Notes: generated by a model not told the origin, from the sequence alone. A DNA stretch of 64,000 nt from Vibrio hepatarius (GCF_018860525.1 NZ_JAHKPM010000017.1:62001-126000); one strand, 5' to 3'. Counted from the stretch's first letter, positions 25,724 through 35,476 are shown. Program-made: numbers and translations.

Positions 25724-26635
25724 ATGAGTGTAGTAAGTAAATTTTTAAATCATTTTGGCGATAGGGTTTCACAGGATATTCCTTACGAAACTGTATTGGA
25801 AAATATAAGGGATGCAGTGATTTTGGTAAGTGAAGGGCATAAGGTATTGTTTCACAATGGTGCATTCACTCGTCTGGTTTCGGGTGAATCCAATTCTAGC
25901 TTAAAGGGCTTGGATTTCTGGAGTTTTTTTGCAGCAGCCAATCCATATGTGGAATACAAAACTGTTCTGAAGGAGGCTCTAATTGAAGGAACAACTGATT
26001 TCCCAGTAAGGAGCTTAAATCAAACCTTGACTTTAACTGTTGGCACATTTATTTCTTCCGATAACGGTAGTTATATTGTCATTCTTGAAGATAGCTCTAA
26101 GCAGAAAGAAAGGGAGGGGCTTCTTATCCGTGAAGCTAAAAGCGATAAGCTAACTGGTTTGTTAAATAGAAAAGGTTTTGATGAGCGTTTAGGTGCAGCG
26201 ATTAAAGATAATCAAGAGGACTCTAAGTTCACGGTAGGTGTTCTATTTATAGACTTGGATGAATTTAAGCCAATCAATGACACTTATGGTCACGATGCTG
26301 GTGATTTGATGCTTATATCTGTTGCCGAGAGACTTTCTTCTACAGTGGAAGATTTTGAGACCGCAGCAAGGATTGGGGGTGACGAATTTGTCTGTATTTT
26401 TCCTGTTTGTGAGTCTTTGGATGATTTAAGCAGTAAGGGAGAAAGGATATTGAAGGCAGTTGCCCTTCCGGTTGAGACAAATGATGATGACATTGGATCA
26501 CTTATTGTTAAGTGTTCTATTGGGGGCGCTTTATATGATAGTTCTATATCTAGTGCTGATGAGTTGATGAAGAAGGCTGATGAAGCTATGTACGATGCAA
26601 AAAAATCAGGAAAAAACCAAATTCGTGTAAGGTAA
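25724..26635 (+). CDS. Diguanylate cyclase with N-terminal PAS-like domain, 303 aa
   Basis: The C-terminal half is a GGDEF domain with SDKLTGLLNRKGFDERL, GVLFIDLDEFKPINDTYGHD and an intact active site RIGGDEFVCIFP, ending ADEAMYDAKKSGKNQI. It should make cyclic-di-GMP from two GTP. No RxxD inhibitory site precedes GGDEF (the segment reads FETAAR), so product inhibition is not expected. The N-terminal 120 residues resemble a PAS sensor. No membrane segment is seen, so the protein is cytoplasmic. ATG 25724 was chosen; a TTG directly precedes it. An EAL protein that could break down cyclic-di-GMP is encoded at 38386. Confidence 0.88.
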   Translation: MSVVSKFLNHFGDRVSQDIPYETVLENIRDAVILVSEGHKVLFHNGAFTRLVSGESNSSLKGLDFWSFFAAANPYVEYKTVLKEALIEGTTDFPVRSLNQTLTLTVGTFISSDNGSYIVILEDSSKQKEREGLLIREAKSDKLTGLLNRKGFDERLGAAIKDNQEDSKFTVGVLFIDLDEFKPINDTYGHDAGDLMLISVAERLSSTVEDFETAARIGGDEFVCIFPVCESLDDLSSKGERILKAVALPVETNDDDIGSLIVKCSIGGALYDSSISSADELMKKADEAMYDAKKSGKNQIRVR

Positions 26636-26637
26636 AA

Positions 26638-26669
26638 GAAAGGGTGGAGAAACCCCACCCTTTCTTTTT
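26638..26669. terminator. Bidirectional terminator
   Basis: GAAAGGGTGG and CCACCCTTTC form a ten-base-pair stem, with an A-run before and a T-run after. It serves the convergent genes ending at 26635 and 26677. Confidence 0.85.
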
Positions 26670-26676
26670 GTTTTCA

Positions 26677-29244
26677 CTACATGCTTTCTGATTCCTGCTC
26701 TATCTCGTTTTCTGAATTATCTTCCTTTCTCGATAGGTAAGCAGAAACTAATTCATCTTTCTCTTTGAATTTCGCCAACCTTACTCCTTTAGTCATTCTA
26801 TTCATGACTCGGAAGTTTCCTAGGTTGATTCTATTCATTTTTCCATTCTTTGAGGTACTAACAACATCAAGGCTGTTTAGATCCGATTCATCTAGTGTGA
26901 ATGCTGATAAAATTTGGTCATTCTCAACCAATTTCATAGCTGTTACACCTTTAGTTTTTCTCTTGGTTTGTCTGTAGTGCTCAAGTTTTGATATTTTCAA
27001 TATACCTGACTTACTAACAAATCCTATGATGGCAGATTCAATCATTTCAGATTTAATGATCGAGCATGAAACTATGTGCTTATCCTTAGACAGATTCATT
27101 GCCATAACACCTTGACTTAATCGAGATGTTTCTCTCACTTCGGATAGTGTAAATCTAATGACTCGGTTGTTTGATGATGCCAAAGTTATATCATCTTGAA
27201 CCTTATTAACGCCAAAGAACGCAACTTCGTCATTTTCTGTCAAGCTTATTGCTTTCACGGTTCTAGAAACGCTTGGGTTAAACAAGCCAAAGTTTGTTCT
27301 CTTGATCATGCCTTTCTTTGTTGCAAGAACAAGTTGGTAATCCTCAGAGGCGCTAATAACATCATCTTCAATGGATACTACCTGAATAACTTTTTCGTTA
27401 TTTTCAGTATCTAGTTTGATGATGTTGTTGATGTGTTGACCTCTCAAGCTGGTGTCTATTTCATACGCTTTAGAGAACGCGATACGTCCTAGTGAGGTAA
27501 CAAATGCAAGTACATCATGAGAGAAGCACTCTGTCGCCAAAGCTATCGAGTCTTTTTTTGCTAACTCTATTTGCTGAGTTCCTTGAGTGCCTCTTCTTTG
27601 TTCTTTCAGCTCTTCAGTTGACACTCTTCTTGTATATCCTTGCTCAGAAATTATCACCGAGCAATACTCTCTTGGTATTTGGTTTTCTTTAGAAAGTTTT
27701 ATCTCTTCGTGAGTCCATTGAGATCGGCGTTTTTCGTAAAGCTTCTGACCATTTTTAGATTTTTCTGAAAGAAATATGTCAATTTGCTCTTCAGTTTCAG
27801 CTTTGATTACATCGAGAAGCTTATCTCTATTATTTAGGATGCTTTCTAGGTAGTTTACTTCTGTTTCGCATTTGGCGTTTTCATCTTTGTAATTTGATAT
27901 TTCGCCTTGAGTTAACTTTCCTAGTGTCATCTCTAAGATTTTTGTTGCTTGTAGTTCATCAATTTCGAGAAGCTCAACAAGGGCGGCCTTGGCATCAGAT
28001 GCTTTTGGGTTGTTCCTGATTGTTGAGATCGTTTCGTCTAGTTTGTTTAGTGCCTTCATCAGACCTGTAAGAATATGCATTCTTGCTTTCGCGTCACTCA
28101 AAAGCTTTTCAGAGCGTCTAGTTACAACTTCTTCCCTGAAGTCAATGAATCGACTCAAAGCTTCTTTGATGCCCATTGTTTTAGGTGCTTTGTTATCCAC
28201 AACGTTCATGTTGTAGCTAATACTTATATCGAAGCATGAGTTTGGCAGGTTGCAAAGTTCATTGAATGCGATCTCTGGGTCTACACCATAATTCACTTCA
28301 AAAACTAGTCTCAATCCTTCGCTATCACCTTCGTCTCTTTCGCCAGTTATACCTCGAATGGCTATTCTTCCTGTCTCTGGATTAGGTTTTCTTCCAAGGT
28401 TTACCTGTATTAATGCATCTGATGGTGATATCCCGTAAGGCAATGTCTTGATGACAATGCATTTTCTTCCATCGATAAGTTCTTCTTCCCACTCTGCGCG
28501 AATACGAACACTACAGTTACCAAATTCCCAAGCATTGCGGTAGTTTTCTAGCGAATAAACGATTCCACCAGTAGGGAAGTCTGGTGATGGCATTAGTTCC
28601 ATTAGTTTTTCTGTTGGAACATCACTATTTGTCTTTCTTCCTTCAACCATCTCAATAACGCAATTCATTGCTTCAATCGGGTGGTGAGGTGGGATAGATG
28701 CAGCCATCCCTATCCCGATGCCTTCAACGCCGTTTATGATTAAATTTGGAAATCTTGAAGGTAAAACCTCAGGCTCCTTCTCTGAGCCATCATAGTTAGG
28801 TTTCCAGTCAACAGTATCGAGCTTTAAATCATCAGTTAATCCACTAGTTATTTTAGTCATTCGTACCTCAGTATAACGCATTGCTGCTGCTGAGTTCTTA
28901 TCTGTGTCCCCCCAGTTACCTTGACCGTCAGCAAGTGGTGATGACATCACCCAAGGTTGTGCCATCCTTACCAATGAGCCATAACATGCGCTGTCTCCAT
29001 GCGGGTGGTATTTACCAAGAACATCACCAATAATACGTGCTGATTTTTTGTATGGCTTGTTGAAAGTGTTGTTTAGTTCATGCATTGAGAACAGAATTCT
29101 TCTATGCACAGGCTTAAGACCATCACGAACATCTGGGAGAGCACGGTCTTGAGTTACGTATTTTGAGTATTCACAAAATGCGGATTCTGCGTGAACACTA
29201 AGATTAACCGTTCCAAAATTCTGGTTTGTGAAATTAATAGTCAT
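26677..29244 (-). CDS. Type IIA topoisomerase subunit A (GyrA/ParC-like), 855 aa
   Basis: The breakage-reunion domain is complete: [38 protein letters not shown] and the catalytic tyrosine Y124 in [12 protein letters not shown] six-bladed C-terminal beta-propeller follows. It contains QRRGTQG at about residue 548, a near match to the GyrA box QRRGGKG that allows DNA wrapping, which favours a gyrase over a ParC. At the quinolone-resistance region S85 is retained but the position matching E. coli D87 is Gly. It is 12 bases downstream of its partner subunit and surely in the same operon. Confidence 0.93.
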   Translation of the reverse strand: MTINFTNQNFGTVNLSVHAESAFCEYSKYVTQDRALPDVRDGLKPVHRRILFSMHELNNTFNKPYKKSARIIGDVLGKYHPHGDSACYGSLVRMAQPWVMSSPLADGQGNWGDTDKNSAAAMRYTEVRMTKITSGLTDDLKLDTVDWKPNYDGSEKEPEVLPSRFPNLIINGVEGIGIGMAASIPPHHPIEAMNCVIEMVEGRKTNSDVPTEKLMELMPSPDFPTGGIVYSLENYRNAWEFGNCSVRIRAEWEEELIDGRKCIVIKTLPYGISPSDALIQVNLGRKPNPETGRIAIRGITGERDEGDSEGLRLVFEVNYGVDPEIAFNELCNLPNSCFDISISYNMNVVDNKAPKTMGIKEALSRFIDFREEVVTRRSEKLLSDAKARMHILTGLMKALNKLDETISTIRNNPKASDAKAALVELLEIDELQATKILEMTLGKLTQGEISNYKDENAKCETEVNYLESILNNRDKLLDVIKAETEEQIDIFLSEKSKNGQKLYEKRRSQWTHEEIKLSKENQIPREYCSVIISEQGYTRRVSTEELKEQRRGTQGTQQIELAKKDSIALATECFSHDVLAFVTSLGRIAFSKAYEIDTSLRGQHINNIIKLDTENNEKVIQVVSIEDDVISASEDYQLVLATKKGMIKRTNFGLFNPSVSRTVKAISLTENDEVAFFGVNKVQDDITLASSNNRVIRFTLSEVRETSRLSQGVMAMNLSKDKHIVSCSIIKSEMIESAIIGFVSKSGILKISKLEHYRQTKRKTKGVTAMKLVENDQILSAFTLDESDLNSLDVVSTSKNGKMNRINLGNFRVMNRMTKGVRLAKFKEKDELVSAYLSRKEDNSENEIEQESESM

Positions 29245-29256
29245 TTGTCCTACCTG

Positions 29257-31272
29257 TTATTCAGCAAAGTTTACATTGTGTTTAATGAATTCAAACCGCT
29301 TCGAAGGGTCATCGCCCATTAAGTCATCAAAGGTTTGGATGTACCTTTCAGCATCCTGTTCGTCATATATAACTTGTTTGAGTGTTCTGGTTTCTGGGTT
29401 CATGGCTGTTTCTTTCAACTGATTTGGATTCATTTCACCAAGACCCTTAAATCGATTTCGTTCCCATCCTGAAGGGATACCGTTCGGGTATCTTGCATCG
29501 AATTCCGCATCATTTTTTATGTAAACAACTTGCTTGTTAGCCCCTTTCTTTTCCAGCTTGTAAAGAGGTGTCTCAGCAATGAATAAGTGGCCTTTTTTAA
29601 TCAGTTCAGGCATGTATTTGTACATGAAGGCCGTAAACAGTAACTGAATATGGGCACCGTCAACGTCCGCATCAGTAAGAGGGATAATTTTACCAAACCG
29701 TAGCTTTGAGTAGTCAAAATCATCACCTAAACCAGTACCGATTGCGCTTGCTAAAATTCGAATTTGCTTACTTCTTAATGCCTTTTTCACATCACTTTTG
29801 TATGTGTTAAGGATCTTTCCTCTGAGAGGTAGGATTGCTTGGGTTTTTTTGCATCTTGCATTTTTTGCTGTACCGCCTGCTGAATTACCTTCTACAACAA
29901 ATAATTCGGTTTCTTCCAAATTTCTCTGGGTACAGTTGGTCAAAATACCTGTCAGGTTCTCACCAAGAGTCCCTGCTTCAGCCTTATCTTCTTCCTCTTT
30001 AGCTTTAGCATTAGCTTCGCGCTGTTTTGCTGCTCTGATTGACTTATCTACAATCGATTTCGCAGACGCAGGGTTTGCATCTAGCCATCTTGAGAAGAAC
30101 TCTTTTGTAAGGGCGCTACCTACTGTAGAAACTTTAGAAGATGTGACCTGATCTTTTGTTTGACCTTTGAATTCAACGTCTTTTGCGAACACAAGAAGTG
30201 ATAACTGACAACCAGACATGATGTCTTCATTAAGAATTTTATGGTCAATCTTTAGTCTATCGACAGCATGATTTCTAACTGCTTCTGAATAACCGTTACA
30301 GAAGCCATCATAGTGCTTACCATGATTTTTGGTTCTAATGTTATTCAAGAAGGTTTTAGGTTGAGGTGGTGACAGCTTATCTTGAGCAAGAAAGGCAAAT
30401 CGCACTTCAATCTCTTCTGTATAAGTCTCTCTTATAGATTTATCGTTTTCATCTGTCTTAAACTTGTTATTGAGTTCATCCCAAACTTGTCGCTGACCTT
30501 TATAAATACCCTCATCGAAATATATTAGAGGCGCACGCATGATGGGACTTGATGCCTCTGAGTATTCAGGTATGTTAAGTAAGTCGGCTAAGCCGTTTTT
30601 AGCTACGTATGAAGATTTTCTGCCTTTGTAATCGAAGGTGATTTTAAGGTTTTCTGTGATAGCCGCACGCTCAAAGAGATACGTATCTAGCCAACCAGAG
30701 CTAATTTCCCAATCATTCGCAGATATAGCACCCTGAAAATGTGAAGCATCTAGCTTGTAGCGTACTTTTGTGCCTGTGTCTTCGGGGTCGCATTCGCCGA
30801 TGATTCTTGGAAAATTGCTATCTGTTAGCTGACCACCATTGATAAATTCAATGTAATGAACTTTACCATCACGTTTTATTGTTAGTTCTAAGTGTGTTGA
30901 TAAAGCATTTACAACTGATGAACCAACACCGTGTAGGCCGCCGCTATATTTGTAGTTCTTATTTTCGAACTTACCGCCACTATGTAAGTTTGTATAAACA
31001 AGGATTGCAGCCGACATTCCAGCTTTAGTGTTAATATCAACTGGGATTCCTCTACCATTATCTTCGATAGAAATGTATCCATTGTCTTCGAAGGTTACAT
31101 TGATGGTGTCGCAATACCCAGAGATGGCTTCATCAATCGCATTATCAATAATCTCAATAAAACAATGTTTTACGCCATCGCCGTCTGTAGAGCCAATGTA
31201 CATTCCCGGACGTTTTCTTACAGGATCAAGTCCTTGTAGGGTGTCCATTGAGTCGCCATTATATATGGTCAT
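29257..31272 (-). CDS. Type IIA topoisomerase subunit B (GyrB/ParE-like), 671 aa
   Basis: The ATPase domain shows VRKRPGMYIGST, EIIDNAIDEAISG, EDNGRGIPV and GGLHGVGSSVVNALS. The TOPRIM domain shows EGNSAGGTA (E461-G462-N463), QAILPLRGKILN and PLTDADVDGAH, and the tail RFKGLGEMNP. The start is ATG 31272, with GGAG six bases before it; an in-frame TTG at 31284 overlaps that site. It lacks the 165-residue insertion of enterobacterial GyrB. The canonical EGDSAGG is EGNSAGG here, the position of E. coli GyrB D426. With the A subunit it would form a complete topoisomerase that could supercoil or decatenate this replicon. Confidence 0.94.
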   Translation of the reverse strand: MTIYNGDSMDTLQGLDPVRKRPGMYIGSTDGDGVKHCFIEIIDNAIDEAISGYCDTINVTFEDNGYISIEDNGRGIPVDINTKAGMSAAILVYTNLHSGGKFENKNYKYSGGLHGVGSSVVNALSTHLELTIKRDGKVHYIEFINGGQLTDSNFPRIIGECDPEDTGTKVRYKLDASHFQGAISANDWEISSGWLDTYLFERAAITENLKITFDYKGRKSSYVAKNGLADLLNIPEYSEASSPIMRAPLIYFDEGIYKGQRQVWDELNNKFKTDENDKSIRETYTEEIEVRFAFLAQDKLSPPQPKTFLNNIRTKNHGKHYDGFCNGYSEAVRNHAVDRLKIDHKILNEDIMSGCQLSLLVFAKDVEFKGQTKDQVTSSKVSTVGSALTKEFFSRWLDANPASAKSIVDKSIRAAKQREANAKAKEEEDKAEAGTLGENLTGILTNCTQRNLEETELFVVEGNSAGGTAKNARCKKTQAILPLRGKILNTYKSDVKKALRSKQIRILASAIGTGLGDDFDYSKLRFGKIIPLTDADVDGAHIQLLFTAFMYKYMPELIKKGHLFIAETPLYKLEKKGANKQVVYIKNDAEFDARYPNGIPSGWERNRFKGLGEMNPNQLKETAMNPETRTLKQVIYDEQDAERYIQTFDDLMGDDPSKRFEFIKHNVNFAE

Positions 31273-31294
31273 GTTCTTCTCCAAAGTTGCCTTA

Positions 31295-31310
31295 TATCAT
31301 TATTTTACCA
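31295..31310 (-). promoter_or_regulatory. Shared promoter-like motif upstream of gyrB-like gene
   Basis: The minus strand reads TGGTAAAATAATGATA, preceded by TG, matching 14 of 16 consensus positions. It lies 22 nt before the ATG at 31272. Confidence 0.55.
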
Positions 31311-31462
31311 CAAGCAACTGAGGAGAAAAAATTTAAACAAATAGTAGCACCATAATAACTCGTTGTTTTTTGTGATATTTATTGTCAGGTGATTTTGTTT
31401 TGGGCGTGAGCATTAAAACTTTTTTAGGAGAAGTGTTGAGGTTTTGCTACTAGTATTCTTAA

Positions 31463-32009
31463 ATTCACTGTTTTGGGTTAAAATTAAGAGAAATTGCTAA
31501 AGTTGACCTGCTGCTAACAGAAAAAGAGTTCCGTAGTTTGTCATCATACGCATCAAAGGCTCATCGTGGTCTCGGGAAGTGCGGGGTTGAGTATATTGGG
31601 GAATGTATATCCATGATATCCAAAAATACTTACTTTAAATTTAAGAAGTTTTCTCTAGACCTAACTAAATTTTTGCTACATAACAATGGATGCTTTGAGA
31701 TCTTCGACACAGATTACTTACCTAGGAGTCAGATATACCTCTCAACTTGGAGAATTAAAGTATCAGGATAGGTTTGGTCTGACTCGCCACCATGCAGCAG
31801 CAATGGTTATTGCTAGACGAGGATTAGGACTCAAAGAATCCTCACCAAAAACAGTATTTCAATTCAATAATGGGTCAGTTCGTCTCCATCGATCACAAGA
31901 CTTGATAGTCGGTGGGCGAGATAAACAGGGCAAAACTATTATTGATATGACTAAACGGGCTATGAAGGCGCGTGACGGGTATGTCCTTGATGCTAAAGCT
32001 CGTAAGTAA
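31463..32009 (+). pseudogene. Remnant of a TnpB-family (IS200/IS605-type) gene
   Basis: Two overlapping frames seem to be one coding region split by a frameshift near 31715. The first (open from 31463, no good start) ends LTKFLLHNNGCFEIFDTD. The second continues YTSQLGELKYQDRFGLTRHH and AAAMVIARRGLGLKE. The block 'YTS-x-G-x-x-K-Y...HHAAAMVIARRGLG' resembles the C-terminal part of TnpB-related RNA-guided endonucleases of IS200/IS605 elements. Only about 180 codons remain of an expected 400 or more, and no transposon ends were identified. This is therefore a decayed mobile-element gene; the family call is from memory of the motif. Confidence 0.45.
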
Positions 32010-32235
32010 TTCAGAGTATTTTGGTGGACTGATCTCAAAGTCTGACTTAATAAATCTGATAGAAAATGAAATTCCTGTGGAAATCACAGGTGAAGTAATT
32101 TATACAAATATCGGTTTATCTATAGCTGGTAGAGTTATGGTTCCTGCATCCATAAGCATTAAGGCTTCTGCAATCAATTATTACAAAAGCCTCTATAAAC
32201 CAAAAGGTGTTATGATAAAACCAAATGCGGCGTAG
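31990..32235 (+). CDS. Small hypothetical protein, about 81 aa
   Basis: The likely start is ATG 31990, overlapping the end of the TnpB remnant; a GTG at 31972 is also possible. The product has beta-like hydrophobic segments (NEIPVEITGEVIYTNIGLSI, GRVMVPASISIKASAI). No family is recognised. It ends with TAG only six bases before the convergent radical SAM gene, with no terminator between. Confidence 0.4.
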   Translation: MLKLVSNSEYFGGLISKSDLINLIENEIPVEITGEVIYTNIGLSIAGRVMVPASISIKASAINYYKSLYKPKGVMIKPNAA

Positions 32236-32241
32236 TATGAA

Positions 32242-33372
32242 TTAAGCTAAGATTGAACTTGATAAATCACCATACCTTGATTCATTGTTTTTATTAAGCC
32301 AATCTAGGTATTTGCTACCGCCAAAACAATCGTCATCTAATTTGTTTTCTTTCCAAAACTCCATCACGCAGTAGTTTGAGTGCTGACAGTCTAGGCACTC
32401 AATGTTGCTGTTTCGAGTTAGCTGTTTAGTCAAGTACCTTATTCTCTCGTTTCCTGACAAAATGTCTTCAAATGAGCTTGATAAAATATTACCAAATGGC
32501 TGCATAAACTCTTCGTACCCATTTTTATAATCAGGCAAACAAAATGTCCCGTCCGGCATCAAAAATAATGTTTGTGCTGCTGAATTTGATATTGCTGAAT
32601 TTCTATATGATTGTACAAAATAAAATGCTTCTTGGCCTATTGTAGGAGGGGTTTCGCCTTTTTTATGTAAAGACCTTCCCTTTTGAGTTGCCTCTATCAT
32701 AAAACTAGACCAATTTGTCATTGTGGGTGCGAATCTATTGTATTTCTTTCCCTTATTTTGTTCATTCAGCATGAATGGTAGAAATCCAGACTCTGAAACT
32801 CCAAGATTTGTAAGGTATTCGATTGTTTTATTCGCCCCAACTTTAAGCATCTCTTCATTCACTACGCTAAGTGTGCCTACTGATAGACCGTAATCTACAG
32901 CTTCCTTGACTCTTTTTTCCCACTCATTTAGGTATTTTTTTCCTCTCATGCGACCATCATATGATGTCTGAAAGTAGCCTTCACAGTATTTGTCAAAGAA
33001 GGGAAACCAATTGCTATCTATGTTTACAAGTGATGTTAGAACTACATGCTTCAAAGTGTAGCCTTTGGTAGGGCTAAGTGTTTTATTTATTACATCAATG
33101 GCATCTATAAAGTAATCCATACCCATTGAGGTTGGTTCTCCTCCATACCAATATAGAACGATGTGTTTGTTAAAATAATTTTTTTCGGAATAATACTTAT
33201 CAATTTTATTGCAAATTAATTGGATATTCTCAATAGACATTATGGTTTTGTCGGCTCTTTGCTCTTTAGATAGGTAGCAATGGGGACATTTTTCTTCACA
33301 GTATAGGCTTGGCATCATGGTTAGTATTAGATAACCACTTTCAATTGAAACTTGAGAATCTGGCGAAAACAT
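32242..33372 (-). CDS. Radical SAM/SPASM-domain protein, 376 aa
   Basis: The radical SAM cluster motif is YCEEKCPHCYL (C25, C29, C32, CxxxCxxC) and the GGEP motif is YWYGGEPTSMG. A C-terminal SPASM-type region follows with PDGTFCLPDY, PFGNI and CLDCQHSNYCVMEFW, then a late Cys at DDDCFGG. Such proteins bind a SAM-cleaving [4Fe-4S] cluster plus auxiliary clusters and usually modify ribosomally made peptides, or act as anaerobic sulfatase maturases. ATG 33372 was chosen; an upstream frame to 33417 would overlap lpxC. It is divergent from lpxC and lies 23 kb from the other four radical SAM genes. No precursor peptide is seen beside it. Confidence 0.85.
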   Translation of the reverse strand: MFSPDSQVSIESGYLILTMMPSLYCEEKCPHCYLSKEQRADKTIMSIENIQLICNKIDKYYSEKNYFNKHIVLYWYGGEPTSMGMDYFIDAIDVINKTLSPTKGYTLKHVVLTSLVNIDSNWFPFFDKYCEGYFQTSYDGRMRGKKYLNEWEKRVKEAVDYGLSVGTLSVVNEEMLKVGANKTIEYLTNLGVSESGFLPFMLNEQNKGKKYNRFAPTMTNWSSFMIEATQKGRSLHKKGETPPTIGQEAFYFVQSYRNSAISNSAAQTLFLMPDGTFCLPDYKNGYEEFMQPFGNILSSSFEDILSGNERIRYLTKQLTRNSNIECLDCQHSNYCVMEFWKENKLDDDCFGGSKYLDWLNKNNESRYGDLSSSILA

Positions 33373-33403
33373 ATAATTATTTTTGAAAAATATTACAAAA
33401 AAT

Positions 33404-34234
33404 ATGATAAACAACAAAACTGTGCAAAGAGCAATTACTTTTTATGGCATTGGGTTGCACACTAGTGCTAAGTGCGCTATTAAAGTTTCACCAGCTAATA
33501 AGGGTGATGGGATAAAATTCATTATTTGTGGTGAAGAAATCTTATTGGATTCATCTTCTTTAAATGGATCATGCTTAGGAACTAATATTGTTGGGAAAAC
33601 AAAGACACTTCGAACAGTAGAGCATCTACTTTCATCATTGTCTGGTCTTGGTATAACAGATGCAGTGGTATCTACCACCGACCTAGAGGTTCCTATACTT
33701 GATGGTTCTTCAGCAGAGTTCTTTAATCAAATTAAGTCTGCGGGTATTCATAAATTGGGTATGTTTGAGCCTAAACTTGTGACAAAGAATATTATTGTTT
33801 CAGATGGTGAGAAGTTTGTTGAAATAAAGCCTAGTTCATACGGTGAAAGAAATGTGGAGTTCCAGATTTCATTCGATAATAAAGTTGTTAAATCGATGCC
33901 TCAATTTATGGTATATCACCACTCGGAGTCATCTTTTTATGATCAAATTGCTTTTGCTCGCACATTTGGATTCAAGCGTGATTTGGAGGCACTACTTTCT
34001 AAAAATCTATGTCTTGGGGGAAGCTTAGATAATGCAATACTTATTGATGATGAAAGGGTTATAAATATAGATGGGCTAAGGTTCCAAAATGAGATCATTT
34101 CACATAAGATACTGGATATTATCGGAGACCTTTATCCTTTATTCAGGGAATACACGGGTTTTACGATTAAGGCGAATCAAGCTGGTCACGTAATCAATAG
34201 TAGATTTCTCAAGAAGTTTATGAGCGATCACTGA
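33404..34234 (+). CDS. lpxC: UDP-3-O-acyl-N-acetylglucosamine deacetylase, 276 aa
   Basis: Starting at ATG 33404 the protein opens TVQRAITFYGIGLHT, like E. coli LpxC (RIVQATGVGLHT). The zinc ligands and catalytic residues are all present: H74 (TVEHLLSSL), H234 and D238 (HKILDIIGDL), and H262 (QAGHVINS). The motifs IPILDGSSAEF-like (VPILDGSSAEF), ARTFGF and LCLGGSLDNAI are also intact. LpxC catalyses the committed step of lipid A synthesis. It is about 30 residues shorter at the C-terminus than the E. coli protein, which removes the tail used for regulated proteolysis. A copy on an accessory element is unusual. Confidence 0.93.
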   Translation: MINNKTVQRAITFYGIGLHTSAKCAIKVSPANKGDGIKFIICGEEILLDSSSLNGSCLGTNIVGKTKTLRTVEHLLSSLSGLGITDAVVSTTDLEVPILDGSSAEFFNQIKSAGIHKLGMFEPKLVTKNIIVSDGEKFVEIKPSSYGERNVEFQISFDNKVVKSMPQFMVYHHSESSFYDQIAFARTFGFKRDLEALLSKNLCLGGSLDNAILIDDERVINIDGLRFQNEIISHKILDIIGDLYPLFREYTGFTIKANQAGHVINSRFLKKFMSDH

Positions 34235-34248
34235 TGTGTATATATTGA

Positions 34249-34273
34249 CAAACCCCTTACTAGAAGGGGTTTG
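34249..34273. terminator. Terminator between lpxC and a convergent gene
   Basis: CAAACCCCTT and AAGGGGTTTG form a ten-base-pair stem over a short loop. The flanks are AT-rich on both sides. Confidence 0.75.
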
Positions 34274-34278
34274 TACAT

Positions 34279-35436
34279 TTAGCTTATGGTGAAAGTAGTA
34301 TTTACTTGTGCGATATGTTTTACCATATCTGCGTGGCATGAAATTTCATCATCTGGATTGTACCTGTATGATGGTTCATAAATTTGGCTCATTGAGAATA
34401 CCCCTCCCCCATCAGTCGTCTGAATACTAACATCTACTTTAGTTAAGTACTCACTAACTGATGAGAAATCGATTTTACATTCAGAAACACCACCCCATAA
34501 ACCTTTAGATATGTTTACCATGTTAACTAACGTATTTGAGAAATAGCTCAGCCTCAAAAAAGCATACGTTTGAGGTGGTAATGTTGAGCATACAATCGAA
34601 ACACTTCCATTATATCTGGAAACAGCGTTTCTGTATGTGTTGGTGATGATTTCATGAATCTCACTTCCAAGTGTGTAATCACTCTTTTGCACAAAAGAAC
34701 CATGATAGTTGTTAACAAGGCAGTTTAAAGACTTCAACTTTTCACCGACAGTTTCGTTTTTTTCTTCAGTTAACGTGTATAGAACTAACGCCCTATGGTC
34801 TTCAGGCTGAAGCGGTGAAAGGTAGACTAATTCCATCGCATCAAATTTGGCTAACCATTTTACTATTGCCTCATCCTTACTTTGGTCTTTTGCGTAATCA
34901 GCTAAGCGATTAGTTAGTCCACTGATGAATTCAAGCCCAGCATATTCAGTCAGTAGATTTCTGTCAATTAATCCAGATAGGATGCTGATTTTCTCTTCAT
35001 CCTTTAGGTTAATATGCTTCTTTATTGTCTCTGCAATATCGTTACATGTCTGGTTTGGTAATGCAGCCATTACTTCAATAGTATTTACTCCACCCGTCTC
35101 GTGATTAAGGCTTTCTGTGCTTTGAATGTCAGGTGAAGTACTAAGGGTTACTGGCAAAAAATAAAGTGTTACGACGTAACTTTTACCCTTAATTTTTATT
35201 TTTTTTTGCCCTATATGGGAATGTATATCGTTCTCAATAAAATATGTTGCTATCTGATTATGTTGAAGGGAACACATTGCGCTCCAAATTGGCCTGAACT
35301 TTCTCTTAGCCTTTAATGACTTTAAGGCTGCATTCTGATCCTCACGGTTGCTTTTGTTGCAATTGTAAAGGTTGTAAAGCGCTAGAGCATCAAGCTCATC
35401 TTGCGCCTTTTTGGGAAATTTTTGAGCGCTATTCAT
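34279..35436 (-). CDS. Hypothetical protein, 385 aa
   Basis: Not recognised. ATG 35436 (MNSAQKFPKKAQDELD) was chosen because the frame beyond it overlaps the divergent mscS gene and encodes an unlikely Tyr run. The protein is soluble, with a helical N-terminal region and a beta-rich C-terminal half containing GGVSECKIDF and a Gly-rich TTDGGGVFSM. No signal peptide is seen. It is divergent from mscS and convergent with lpxC, so it is transcribed alone. Confidence 0.55.
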   Translation of the reverse strand: MNSAQKFPKKAQDELDALALYNLYNCNKSNREDQNAALKSLKAKRKFRPIWSAMCSLQHNQIATYFIENDIHSHIGQKKIKIKGKSYVVTLYFLPVTLSTSPDIQSTESLNHETGGVNTIEVMAALPNQTCNDIAETIKKHINLKDEEKISILSGLIDRNLLTEYAGLEFISGLTNRLADYAKDQSKDEAIVKWLAKFDAMELVYLSPLQPEDHRALVLYTLTEEKNETVGEKLKSLNCLVNNYHGSFVQKSDYTLGSEIHEIITNTYRNAVSRYNGSVSIVCSTLPPQTYAFLRLSYFSNTLVNMVNISKGLWGGVSECKIDFSSVSEYLTKVDVSIQTTDGGGVFSMSQIYEPSYRYNPDDEISCHADMVKHIAQVNTTFTIS

Positions 35437-35476
35437 TGAAGAAATCTTTTCTTTATAGTAGTAGTAATAAAAAAAG

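Noticed and set aside
28189..28200. TTATCCACA, a perfect DnaA-box sequence, as part of an origin (another copy at about 62356).
   Set aside because: Both copies lie alone inside coding regions (gyrA-like and ankyrin genes), with no cluster and no AT-rich unwinding region beside them.
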